This document shows, piece after piece, positions 1 to 6,296 of a DNA stretch of 10,356 bases. The stretch's first letter is position 1. The number at the start of each line of letters is the position of its first letter. The DNA is taken from the NCBI GenBank assembly GCA_902773155.1, contig CACYDK010000158.1, positions 1 through 10,356 of the forward strand. The letters run 5' to 3'. The notes below the pieces were generated by a model. It did no database searches, was not told the DNA's origin, and saw nothing but the letters and a program-made list of their open reading frames with translations. The position numbers and the translations under genes are program-made. The stretch is from an uncultured Ruminococcus sp. (GTDB lineage Bacteria > Bacillota > Clostridia > Oscillospirales > Acutalibacteraceae).

Positions 1-2
1 TA

Positions 3-26
3 TCCGCACACCGGAAAATATGCGGA
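3..26 (-). terminator. Possible hairpin downstream of hisE
   Basis: TCCGCA and TGCGGA form a 6-bp GC-rich stem around a 12-nt loop, starting 7 nt after the hisE stop. The window ends 2 nt beyond it, so a T-run cannot be checked. It may be an operon terminator or only a chance inverted repeat ahead of further his genes. Confidence 0.25.
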
Positions 27-32
27 ATTGCT

Positions 33-362
33 TTAGGTATTCTTATCAACCTGATGGAAGGTTTTAAGATTGCCGGTTTTTTCAGAGCGCTTATCAAGCT
101 CTGAAAATACATCCTCGAGTGCGATACCCTGATCGACCATCATCACCATAAGGTGGTAGATTAAATCGGAAATCTCGTAAACAGTCTCGGAATTATCGCC
201 GTTCTTTGCGGCAATAATGGTTTCGCTGCATTCCTCACCGACCTTTTTCAGGATTTTATCGAGTCCTTTTTCAAAAAGGTAACATGTATAGGAACCTTCT
301 TTTTTCTCATTTTTTCGGCTTAGTACAGTTTCGTACAGTGCATAAAGAACCTTATCGTCCAT
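33..362 (-). CDS. hisE: Phosphoribosyl-ATP pyrophosphatase
   Basis: All-alpha MazG-like pyrophosphohydrolase removing PPi from phosphoribosyl-ATP, the second pathway step. At 109 residues it is complete and of usual size. The conserved SYTCYLFEKGLDKILKKVGE (24-43) leads into the metal-binding EE(C)SE group (E43, E44, E47), and YEISDLIYHLMVMM (62-75) carries E63, D66 and H70. ATG at 362 has AAAGG (373-377) 10 nt upstream. A second ATG at 370, only 2 nt after AAAGG, is out of frame and would give just a 16-residue peptide, so 362 is taken. It is the last visible gene of the operon; only 32 nt follow before the window edge. Confidence 0.95.
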   Translation of the reverse strand: MDDKVLYALYETVLSRKNEKKEGSYTCYLFEKGLDKILKKVGEECSETIIAAKNGDNSETVYEISDLIYHLMVMMVDQGIALEDVFSELDKRSEKTGNLKTFHQVDKNT

Positions 363-386
363 TTTTTCATAACCTTTCTGACGGGA

Positions 387-701
387 TTATTTAATCTTTG
401 TAAAAAAGCAGGAATGGTTTCCTGTATGACAAGCGGCTCCGGTCTGTTCAACCTTGATGAGCAGAGTATCGTCGTCGCAGTCGGAGAATATCTCGATGAC
501 TTTCTGATAATGACCGGATGTCGCACCCTTATTCCAAAGCTCCTTCCGGCTTCTTGACCAGAACCAGGTATAGCCGGATTCGAGAGTTTTTAGCAGAGAT
601 TCTCTGTTCATATAAGCGAGCATTAGAACCTCTCCGGTTTTATATTCCTGAACAATTGCCGGAATCAACTCGCCCTTTAAGAAAAACTTATCTACATTCA
701 T
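387..701 (-). CDS. hisI: Phosphoribosyl-AMP cyclohydrolase
   Basis: Zinc-dependent hydrolytic opening of the adenine ring of phosphoribosyl-AMP, giving ProFAR. The 104-residue protein is a stand-alone cyclohydrolase, not the HisI-HisE fusion (about 200 residues) of enterobacteria. The conserved core is [19 protein letters not shown] (46-64), the metal-site run DCDDD (74-78) and [11 protein letters not shown] (89-99). Cysteines 75, 91 and 98 match the three conserved zinc ligands of the family. ATG at 701 overlaps the hisA stop as ATGA, and AGGTGA (709-714) lies 7 nt upstream inside hisA. hisE follows after a 24-nt gap. Confidence 0.96.
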   Translation of the reverse strand: MNVDKFFLKGELIPAIVQEYKTGEVLMLAYMNRESLLKTLESGYTWFWSRSRKELWNKGATSGHYQKVIEIFSDCDDDTLLIKVEQTGAACHTGNHSCFFTKIK

Positions 702-1426
702 AGATCAGTCACCTTATGAGCGATTTCGATAGCCTTTTCTAAATCAAGATTTCCGGTGTAGATTGCTTTACCGGTGATGGCTCCGAAAATATTAAGCGAG
801 CTTAGGTTGATGATATCCTTCAAATTTGAAACGCCGCCGCTTGCGATAATATCGCAGGATACGTTGTTAACGAGGTCGTCGAGCTGCTTAAGGTTGGGAC
901 CGGCAAGGGTACCGTCCTGGTTAATATCTGTAAAAATAATAGTTTTAACGCCGATCTGCTCCATCTGTTTTGCAAGATCGATATAATTAAGATCGGATTT
1001 ATCGAGCCAGCCCTCAGCGCAGACATTGCCGTTCAGGGCGTCTATCCCGACAACTATCCTATCGTCAAAATTATTTACGGCGTCGATAACAAAGCCGGGA
1101 TTTTTTACCGCTGCAGAACCGAGGATCACTCGTTCGATGCCGTTTTCAAGGTAGTACTCGATCGTATCCATATCACGAATACCTCCGCCTACCTCTACCT
1201 TTAAATCAGTTGAATTCGCGATGTCGATAATGAGCTCCGAATTCTCGCGTTTACCGTCCTTTGCTCCGTCAAGATCGACCATATGCATCCACTTAGCTCC
1301 GGCTTTTGAAAAGCTTTCGGCTACTTTATAAGGATCGTCGGCGACCTTGGAGGCGGTAGAATAATCGCCCTTAAATAATCTTACGCAATTTCCGTCTTTA
1401 ATATCAATCGCGGGAAGGATAATCAT
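698..1426 (-). CDS. hisA: ProFAR isomerase (BBM-II isomerase)
   Basis: TIM-barrel enzyme (242 residues, family-typical) doing the Amadori isomerisation of ProFAR to PRFAR. Catalytic aspartates appear as D8 in [14 protein letters not shown] and D167 in [13 protein letters not shown]; phosphate-binding loops are VEVGGGIRD (78-85), ASGGVSNL (195-202) and GAITGKAIY (215-223). HisA and HisF are paralogues; the D8-I-K-DG-CVRL start and TDI(x)DG motif fit HisA, whereas HisF usually begins with a KRIIPCLDV-like sequence and has its own loop set. ATG at 1426 has a very good AAAAGGAG (1434-1441) 7 nt upstream and shares a base with the hisB stop. The stop overlaps the hisI start (ATGA). Its product PRFAR is the substrate of HisHF, whose genes are not in the window. 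Confidence 0.95.
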   Translation of the reverse strand: MIILPAIDIKDGNCVRLFKGDYSTASKVADDPYKVAESFSKAGAKWMHMVDLDGAKDGKRENSELIIDIANSTDLKVEVGGGIRDMDTIEYYLENGIERVILGSAAVKNPGFVIDAVNNFDDRIVVGIDALNGNVCAEGWLDKSDLNYIDLAKQMEQIGVKTIIFTDINQDGTLAGPNLKQLDDLVNNVSCDIIASGGVSNLKDIINLSSLNIFGAITGKAIYTGNLDLEKAIEIAHKVTDL

Positions 1427-2004
1427 TACAGTACTCCTTTTGTAGATAATGGTTTTCCGCTATCGTTCTGTTTTACAGCGGCTTTTAAGGCATGTGCCGC
1501 GGCCTTGTATATAGCTTCTGTAATATGGTGTGAGTTTGAGCCGTATTCGGACTTTATGTGCATAGTGATACCGGCGTTAAAAGCCAAGGCTCTCATAAAC
1601 TCAACAGTCATAGCCGCGGTATAATCCCCGCATTTTTCCTGCGGAAAATTCGCGTCGAAAACTAGGAACGGTCTGCCGCTTATATCGACAGAGCAGAACG
1701 CCAGAGCCTCGTCCATAGGAATATAGAAGGAAGCATAGCGCTCAATTGAGCTTTTGTCGCCTAAAGCCTCCATAAACGCTTGTCCTAAAACGATCCCGGT
1801 ATCTTCGACAGTGTGGTGATCGTCGACAAAGGTATCGCCTTCGACCCTGACTTTAAGGCCAAAGCCACCGTGAACGGCGAACGCAGTGAGCATATGGTCA
1901 AAAAAACCAATACCCGTATCGATCTCTACTTCTCCTCCGTCTAGACAAAGGAATAGGTCTATGTCAGTTTCTTTTGTTTTTCTTTTGATTCTGGAATCAC
2001 GCAT
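1426..2004 (-). CDS. hisB: Imidazoleglycerol-phosphate dehydratase (monofunctional)
   Basis: Mn-dependent dehydration of imidazole-glycerol phosphate to imidazole-acetol phosphate. From the ATG at 2004 the protein has 192 residues, the normal size for the stand-alone enzyme; the histidinol-phosphatase domain of E. coli HisB is absent. Metal and active-site motifs are FFDHML (34-39, H37), VHGG (H45), DDHHTVED (61-68), SHHITEAIYKA (158-168) and the C-terminal STKG (187-190). The start is uncertain. ATG 2004 gives MRDSRIKRKTKETDI, which aligns with the N-termini of known HisB proteins, but its only GAAAGG (from 2019) is 14 nt away. In-frame ATGs at 2016 (only 2 nt from AAAGG) and 2037 would extend the protein by 4 or 11 residues. 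The stop overlaps the hisA start by one base (TAATG). Confidence 0.95.
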   Translation of the reverse strand: MRDSRIKRKTKETDIDLFLCLDGGEVEIDTGIGFFDHMLTAFAVHGGFGLKVRVEGDTFVDDHHTVEDTGIVLGQAFMEALGDKSSIERYASFYIPMDEALAFCSVDISGRPFLVFDANFPQEKCGDYTAAMTVEFMRALAFNAGITMHIKSEYGSNSHHITEAIYKAAAHALKAAVKQNDSGKPLSTKGVL

Positions 2005-2005
2005 A

Positions 2006-2056
2006 CTATTCTTCATAACCTTTCGATTTCTCGCCATTTGCTGGCTTACAAATCAT
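2006..2056 (-). other. 16-codon mini-ORF ending one base before the hisB ATG
   Basis: An ATG at 2056 opens a frame of 16 codons ending in TAG at 2006-2008, so TAG-T-ATG joins it to the preferred hisB start at 2004. It sits in the 74-nt hisC-hisB gap, the widest inside the operon. It has no clear ribosome site and no histidine codons, so it is not a classical his attenuator peptide. It might couple hisB translation by termination and reinitiation; chance is at least as likely. Confidence 0.15.
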
Positions 2057-2078
2057 AAACAAACAATGTGCTCTCACA

Positions 2079-3140
2079 CTATTTATTCAGAAAGAAAGCC
2101 TTTATCGCGTCTATTGTTTTTTCGATCTCATCCTTAGTTCCGGCGGTGATTCGGATATAGTCACCCATATAACGGATCACGATAGATTTTGACTTGAGAT
2201 ATTCCCAAAGCTCTTTGCCGACCGGGGTTTTGACGAAAACAAAATTAGTCTTGGTGGGATAAACAATAAATCCCTCGTTGTTCTCACTAAGCTCAACTAA
2301 ATTATTATACAGTATTCTCGTATTTTCAACAATAGTTTTCGTGCGATTTTTTAAAAAATCTTTGTTTTTATACAGTCTTGCCCCTATCGCCTGTGAGATT
2401 GAATTGACGTTATACGGAGATTTTACAGCGGCGATAGCTGAGGAAAGCTTTTCGTTAGCCACAGCAAAGCCCAGACGAAGCGCCGCGCTTCCCAGAGCCT
2501 TTGAGGCTGTGCGAAAAATAATAAGGTTATCGTAATCATTAACCTCTTTAAGAAGGCTTTGCTCCTCGTCGTAAAAATCCATATAGGCTTCGTCAAGCAC
2601 CACAAGCGCGTCGACCGAGCGGATAAGCCTTCTAACATCTTCCTTCTCCAGCCCCTGACCGGTTGGATTGCATGGGTTCGAGAAGATTATCATAGATACA
2701 TTATTCTCTTTAGCGCATGAGATAAGCGAGTCGACATCAATATCCAGACTATCGTTTTTTATGAATCTGTACGATTTATTCTCGCTTATAGAGCTGTAGA
2801 ACTCGTACATACTAAAGTCCGGTACGGCAGTTATAAGCTTCTCCCCCTTTAGCATAAAGGCTGATTCAATAAGGAAGATGAGCTCGTCCGAGCCGTTACC
2901 GACAGTTACGTTCTTATAATCGATACCGTAATACGAAGCGAAAGCCTTGCGAAGCTCAATACACATCGGGTCGGGATAGCGGTTAAAGCTTACGTTATCT
3001 ATGACCTCGTGTACGGTTTTCATAAACTCGCCGTCGTAGTTTAATGTACACTCATTAGCGTCGAGCCGGATATCATATGTACCTGAGATAGGCTCGTACG
3101 GAACGAGGTTTTTTATTTTATCGTTTAATATATATGACAT
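2079..3140 (-). CDS. hisC: Histidinol-phosphate aminotransferase
   Basis: PLP-dependent fold-type I aminotransferase converting imidazole-acetol phosphate and glutamate to histidinol phosphate. From the preferred ATG it has 353 residues, normal for HisC. Seen are RLDANEC (25-31), RYPDP (54-58), the cofactor phosphate-binding GNGSDELI (81-88), SNPCNPTG (154-161), VLDEAYMDF (181-189, with D183 and Y186), the Schiff-base lysine K214 in TASKALGSAALRLGFA, and the substrate arginine R330 in YIRITAG. The ATG at 3140 is chosen because AAGGA (3148-3152) is 7 nt upstream. An in-frame TTG at 3158 would add six residues and overlap hisD by 8 nt, with no suitable ribosome site. Such enzymes can also act on aromatic amino acids, but the operon position makes the histidine role the main one. 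Confidence 0.96.
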   Translation of the reverse strand: MSYILNDKIKNLVPYEPISGTYDIRLDANECTLNYDGEFMKTVHEVIDNVSFNRYPDPMCIELRKAFASYYGIDYKNVTVGNGSDELIFLIESAFMLKGEKLITAVPDFSMYEFYSSISENKSYRFIKNDSLDIDVDSLISCAKENNVSMIIFSNPCNPTGQGLEKEDVRRLIRSVDALVVLDEAYMDFYDEEQSLLKEVNDYDNLIIFRTASKALGSAALRLGFAVANEKLSSAIAAVKSPYNVNSISQAIGARLYKNKDFLKNRTKTIVENTRILYNNLVELSENNEGFIVYPTKTNFVFVKTPVGKELWEYLKSKSIVIRYMGDYIRITAGTKDEIEKTIDAIKAFFLNK

Positions 3141-3147
3141 CTGATCA

Positions 3148-3152
3148 TCCTT
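3148..3152 (-). promoter_or_regulatory. Ribosome binding site deciding the hisC start
   Basis: AAGGA lies 7 nt before the ATG at 3140 and overlaps the end of the hisD coding region. An upstream in-frame TTG (3158) lies before this site and cannot use it. Confidence 0.75.
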
Positions 3153-4443
3153 AGTCAAGGTCGAATCTGACCTTAATTGAATTGGCGTGAGCCGTAAGTC
3201 CTTCGGTATCGGCGAAGCGGATTATATCCTCGGCGTCATGCTTAAGAGCGTCCTCGGTATAGTAAATGAAGCTTGATTTCTTAACAAAGCTGTCGACAGA
3301 AAGTGGGCTGAAAAAGCGCGCCGTGCCGCTTGTGGGAAGGACATGATTCGGACCGGCAAAATAATCGCCCAGAGGCTCGGGACTGTAGTTTCCTAAGAAT
3401 ACCGAACCGGCATTATCCAGTTTTCCGACATATTCCATAGGATCAGCGCAGCAAACCTCCAAATGCTCGGGGGCAAGCTCGTTAGCGAAATCGATTGCCT
3501 GACTCATATCGGAACAAACTATAATCGCGCCGTAATTCTTTAACGACTCCTCGATGATATCTTTTCGCTCGAGATACGCGCACTGGCGCTTTAGCTCGCT
3601 CTTTACCGACTCGGCCAGCGGCTTGCAGTCAGTAAGGAGAATCGAGGAAGCTAAACGGTCGTGCTCGGCCTGACTCATCAAATCCGCCGCAAGAAATTTG
3701 GGATCGGCGGTTTTATCCGCGATGATAAGGATTTCGCTCGGACCCGCGATCATATCAATATCGACTATGCCGTAAAGAAGCTTTTTTGCAGTTGCAACAA
3801 AAATATTACCGGGGCCAACAATTTTGTCTACCTTGGGAACCTGCTCGGTTCCATAAGCAAGCGCGCCTACGGCCTGGGCTCCCCCCATAAGAAAGATCCG
3901 GTCTACTCCGGCAATTTTGGCGGCGGCGACGATATCGGGATTCGGCTTGCCGTCCTTCGAGGGCGGGGTCGTCATAACGATTTCCTTACATCCGGCGAGC
4001 TTTGCCGGGATAGCGTTCATCAGTACCGAGGAAGGATAAGCTGCCGTACCTCCGGGGACATAAAGACCTACGCGCTCGAGGCCTCTTACCCTCTGCCCCA
4101 TTATAACGCCGTTATCCTTAGTAGTAAGCCATGACTGCTGAACCTGCCTTTTATGGAAATCCTCAATATTTGCCGCGGCTTTTTTAAGGGTTTCAATATA
4201 ATCCTTATCGCAGTTTTCTATTATGCGGTCGATCTCACCGGAAGATATCTCAACCTTTTCGGGAGCTTTTCCGTCAAATTTTACGGTATAGTTGTATACA
4301 GCCTTGTCTCCATTTATCTTAACGTCGTCAAGGATTGCGCGAACTATATCGCTGACATCCTTAGCTCCGCTGTTGGAACGCTCCTTTAGCGTCCTGATAA
4401 AACTGTATTCATCTTTACCGTTTGCTATTACAGTAGTTATCAT
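3151..4443 (-). CDS. hisD: Histidinol dehydrogenase
   Basis: Zinc-dependent, NAD-linked enzyme for the last two oxidations, L-histidinol to L-histidinal to L-histidine, in the cytoplasm. At 430 residues it matches the family length. The GLYVPGGTAAYPSSVLMNAIP block (126-146), MGGAQAVGALAYGT (186-199), KIVGPGNIFVATAKK (207-221) and DMIAGPSEILIIAD (230-243) are all present. Zinc ligands are seen at Q258, H261, D360 and H419, and the catalytic pair at E326/H327 in ELAPEHLEV, with H367 in GPNHVLPT. The numbering is almost the same as in the E. coli enzyme, so the protein is intact. ATG at 4443 lies 10 nt after GGAGG (4454-4458); start and hisG stop overlap as ATGA. The stop is 10 nt before the preferred hisC start. 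Confidence 0.98.
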   Translation of the reverse strand: MITTVIANGKDEYSFIRTLKERSNSGAKDVSDIVRAILDDVKINGDKAVYNYTVKFDGKAPEKVEISSGEIDRIIENCDKDYIETLKKAAANIEDFHKRQVQQSWLTTKDNGVIMGQRVRGLERVGLYVPGGTAAYPSSVLMNAIPAKLAGCKEIVMTTPPSKDGKPNPDIVAAAKIAGVDRIFLMGGAQAVGALAYGTEQVPKVDKIVGPGNIFVATAKKLLYGIVDIDMIAGPSEILIIADKTADPKFLAADLMSQAEHDRLASSILLTDCKPLAESVKSELKRQCAYLERKDIIEESLKNYGAIIVCSDMSQAIDFANELAPEHLEVCCADPMEYVGKLDNAGSVFLGNYSPEPLGDYFAGPNHVLPTSGTARFFSPLSVDSFVKKSSFIYYTEDALKHDAEDIIRFADTEGLTAHANSIKVRFDLD

Positions 4444-5069
4444 TTGATAGCTTCCTCCATCTTTTTAACAAGCTCCTCGATTTCATTCTTACGGAGCTTT
4501 AAGCTCGCCGTATTCGCGATTAGTCGAGCGGAGATATCGGTAACGTACTCCTTGACCTCCAAGTTGTTCGCCTTAAGAGTTGAGCCTGTTTCAACTATAT
4601 CAACAATTCCGTCAGCAAGCCCGACAAGCGGAGCAAGCTCAACCGAGCCCTCTATTTTTATTACTCGGACATCCATATTCTTACCCTCGAAGAATCTTCG
4701 GGTAACGTTGGGATACTTTGTGGCGATTGTTTTTGCGCCATATCCGTGGTAGAAATCGAAATCCTTTTTGCACGCGAGAGCAAAGCGGCATCTGCCAAAG
4801 CCCAAATCTAAAAGCTCGTAGAACGAGGTTCCGTTCTCGAGAATCGTATCTTTGCCGACAACTCCCAAATCGCAAACGCCGTGCTCTACGTAAGTTATTA
4901 CATCGGCGGCTTTAGCGAGCACCACCTCAAATTTGCCATCGCCAACGGAAAGAATAAGTTTTCTGCCTTTATTGTGTATTTCATCACAGTTGTAGCCAAG
5001 CTTTTCAAAGAGCTCAACCGTTGATTTTTCGAGTCTGCCCTTTGTAAGAGCGATTCTGATCGGTTTCAT
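4440..5069 (-). CDS. hisG: ATP phosphoribosyltransferase catalytic subunit, short form
   Basis: First committed step of histidine synthesis: ATP + PRPP to phosphoribosyl-ATP. At 209 residues it is the short form, lacking the C-terminal ACT-like histidine-binding domain of long HisG (about 290-300 residues), so it should depend on HisZ encoded immediately upstream. Visible motifs are the N-terminal IALTKGRLEKSTVELFEKLGY (6-26), VCDLGVVGKDTILE (65-78), and the PRPP-binding loop DGIVDIVETGSTLKANNL (153-170). ATG at 5069 is supported by AGGAG (5077-5081) 7 nt upstream, inside the end of hisZ. The stop overlaps the hisD start by 4 nt (ATGA). No broken motif is seen. Confidence 0.97.
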   Translation of the reverse strand: MKPIRIALTKGRLEKSTVELFEKLGYNCDEIHNKGRKLILSVGDGKFEVVLAKAADVITYVEHGVCDLGVVGKDTILENGTSFYELLDLGFGRCRFALACKKDFDFYHGYGAKTIATKYPNVTRRFFEGKNMDVRVIKIEGSVELAPLVGLADGIVDIVETGSTLKANNLEVKEYVTDISARLIANTASLKLRKNEIEELVKKMEEAIK

Positions 5070-5071
5070 TT

Positions 5072-6238
5072 TTACTCTCCTATCATCTCAAACTTGGCAA
5101 TACCGAGTCTTTGGGCAAATTCACGTGCTTCCTTTTCGTCGGATAAATCCGAAAATTGAGCCTTTACTCCGCTCTTAACTAGCTCTGAGGTGCGTTTTAT
5201 TGCATCGATGATATCCGAGTCGTTCTTAGCATAAACAAGAACCTCCGGGATATTGCTCTTTGAGGTGTAACGCGCCTGCTCTGCGAGATAATCGATATTG
5301 ATCGCAAAACCAGAAGCCCCCATCGGGACATCGAACAAGTCGAAAATTTTATCGTAACGTCCGCCCGAAAGGATTGCGTCGCCGTAACCCTGAATGTATC
5401 CTGAGAAAATTATACCGCTGTAGTAGTCGTTTCTCTGCAAGAGACCGAGATCTACGATAATGTTTTCACCGAGCTCAAGTGCGAGCAAATCTGAGTACAA
5501 GCTCTTTAGATACGAAAGCGCAGATAGAGCCTTTGGAGCCTTGATAATCGACTCGGCCTTTTCGAATACCTCTACCCCACCGAACAGAGACGGCAGGCTG
5601 CGTATAGCTGTGGCTGTCTCGGTTTTTTCGAGCTTATCAAGCAGGTCGTTAAGAGCCGAATAGTTTTTATTCTCAATATAGGTTTTAATGCTTTCCTTAG
5701 TATCGGGATCAGCGTCAAGATCGTTAATAAGCGCTTCGAACAAACCCGAATGTCCAACCTCAAGACGAAAGCTCTTTGAAAAAGCCCTCATACTCTCAAC
5801 AGCGGTAGTAATAACCTCGAGATCGGCTCTTTTCCCGTAGGAGCCTATAAGCTCCACGCCCATCTGCATAATCTCGTTGGAGCGGCCGGTCAAACTGGGG
5901 TTGTTCCGGTAAACGCTCTGGTTATAATACAATCTGACAGGAAAAATCTCATTCTGCAGTCTCGTAGATACAAGACGGGCTATGGGCAAAGTTGAATCCG
6001 GACGAACAGCGATAATTCGCCCGGTATTATCTGTTGTTTTGAAAATCGATTCCTGAGCTATTCCGGCGGAGTCGGCGGAAAATAAATCGTAGAACTCTAG
6101 CGCCGGAGTAATTACGCGGTGAAACTGATGATTCTCAAAAACCTTTGTTATTTTTCGACACACGTAATTGACCGCGGTACATTCCTTAAAAAGGTAGTCC
6201 TTTGTACCCTCGGGAGTGATTTTTAAATTTTTCTTCAT
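5072..6238 (-). CDS. hisZ: ATP phosphoribosyltransferase regulatory subunit HisZ
   Basis: Histidyl-tRNA synthetase paralogue that does not charge tRNA but assembles with short-form HisG, giving it activity and histidine feedback control. Length 388 residues, usual for HisZ. The class II synthetase-like core shows KITPEGTKDYLF (6-17), a motif 2-like region with VRPDSTLPIARL (78-89) and VRLYYNQSVYR (101-111), then QMGVELIG (125-132). A late SGGRYDKIFD (291-300) and GASGFAIN (307-314) resemble motif 3. Residues about 330-388 (PEVLVYAK onward) look like a remnant of the anticodon-binding domain. It is judged HisZ rather than HisS because it is shorter and adjoins a 209-residue HisG. The ATG at 6238 has GAGG (6246-6249) 7 nt upstream. 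It is the first gene of the his operon, 54 nt after the membrane protein gene. The stop is 2 nt from the hisG start, and the hisG ribosome site lies inside hisZ, consistent with coupled synthesis of the two subunits. Confidence 0.95.
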   Translation of the reverse strand: MKKNLKITPEGTKDYLFKECTAVNYVCRKITKVFENHQFHRVITPALEFYDLFSADSAGIAQESIFKTTDNTGRIIAVRPDSTLPIARLVSTRLQNEIFPVRLYYNQSVYRNNPSLTGRSNEIMQMGVELIGSYGKRADLEVITTAVESMRAFSKSFRLEVGHSGLFEALINDLDADPDTKESIKTYIENKNYSALNDLLDKLEKTETATAIRSLPSLFGGVEVFEKAESIIKAPKALSALSYLKSLYSDLLALELGENIIVDLGLLQRNDYYSGIIFSGYIQGYGDAILSGGRYDKIFDLFDVPMGASGFAINIDYLAEQARYTSKSNIPEVLVYAKNDSDIIDAIKRTSELVKSGVKAQFSDLSDEKEAREFAQRLGIAKFEMIGE

Positions 6239-6254
6239 AAAATTACCTCACACT

Positions 6255-6266
6255 TTAGCGTGCTAA
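6255..6266. promoter_or_regulatory. Inverted repeat TTAGC-N2-GCTAA at the predicted his transcription start
   Basis: Two 5-bp arms with a 2-nt spacer (TTAGCACGCTAA on the transcribed strand), abutting the -10 palindrome and spanning the predicted +1. It could be a second operator half-site or a separate operator. It resembles half of a CIRCE element but lacks the second half at the required distance. Confidence 0.35.
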
Positions 6267-6279
6267 TATGTTAACATAT
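6266..6279. promoter_or_regulatory. 14-bp perfect palindrome over the his -10 box (candidate operator)
   Basis: ATATGTTAACATAT is its own reverse complement and covers the whole -10 hexamer and the extended TG. A repressor bound here would block RNA polymerase. It is AT-rich, so chance is possible, but its placement is notable. The regulator is unknown; a TrpR-like YerC/HisR protein, known from his regulons of some Firmicutes, is one candidate by inference. Confidence 0.45.
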
Positions 6280-6296
6280 AAAATCGTAATTGTCAA
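6268..6296 (-). promoter_or_regulatory. SigA-type promoter of the his operon
   Basis: On the minus strand a consensus -35 TTGACA (6291-6296), a 17-nt spacer and a -10 TAACAT (6268-6273; four of six consensus bases) preceded by TG one base upstream (extended -10). This is optimal spacing. Transcription would start near 6261, leaving a leader of only about 23 nt before the hisZ ATG. The -35 overlaps the TGA stop of the upstream membrane protein gene, and no terminator separates the two. Predicted from sequence only. Confidence 0.75.

Noticed and set aside
2005..2078. Internal promoter before hisB
   Set aside because: A TATGAT hexamer occurs on the minus strand, but no TTGACA-like box lies 16-18 nt upstream of it.
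3661..4134. 157-codon plus-strand frame opposite hisD
   Set aside because: It is antisense to a fully conserved histidinol dehydrogenase region and has no supporting motif.
6255..6266. CIRCE (HrcA) heat-shock operator
   Set aside because: TTAGCAC matches the CIRCE half-site, but no GAGTGCTAA-like half lies 9 nt further on either strand, and a his operon is not an expected HrcA target.
6239..6292. T-box riboswitch or his leader peptide before hisZ
   Set aside because: Only 54 nt separate the two genes and most of that is promoter. There is no room for a T-box stem I or antiterminator, and no run of His codons is present.
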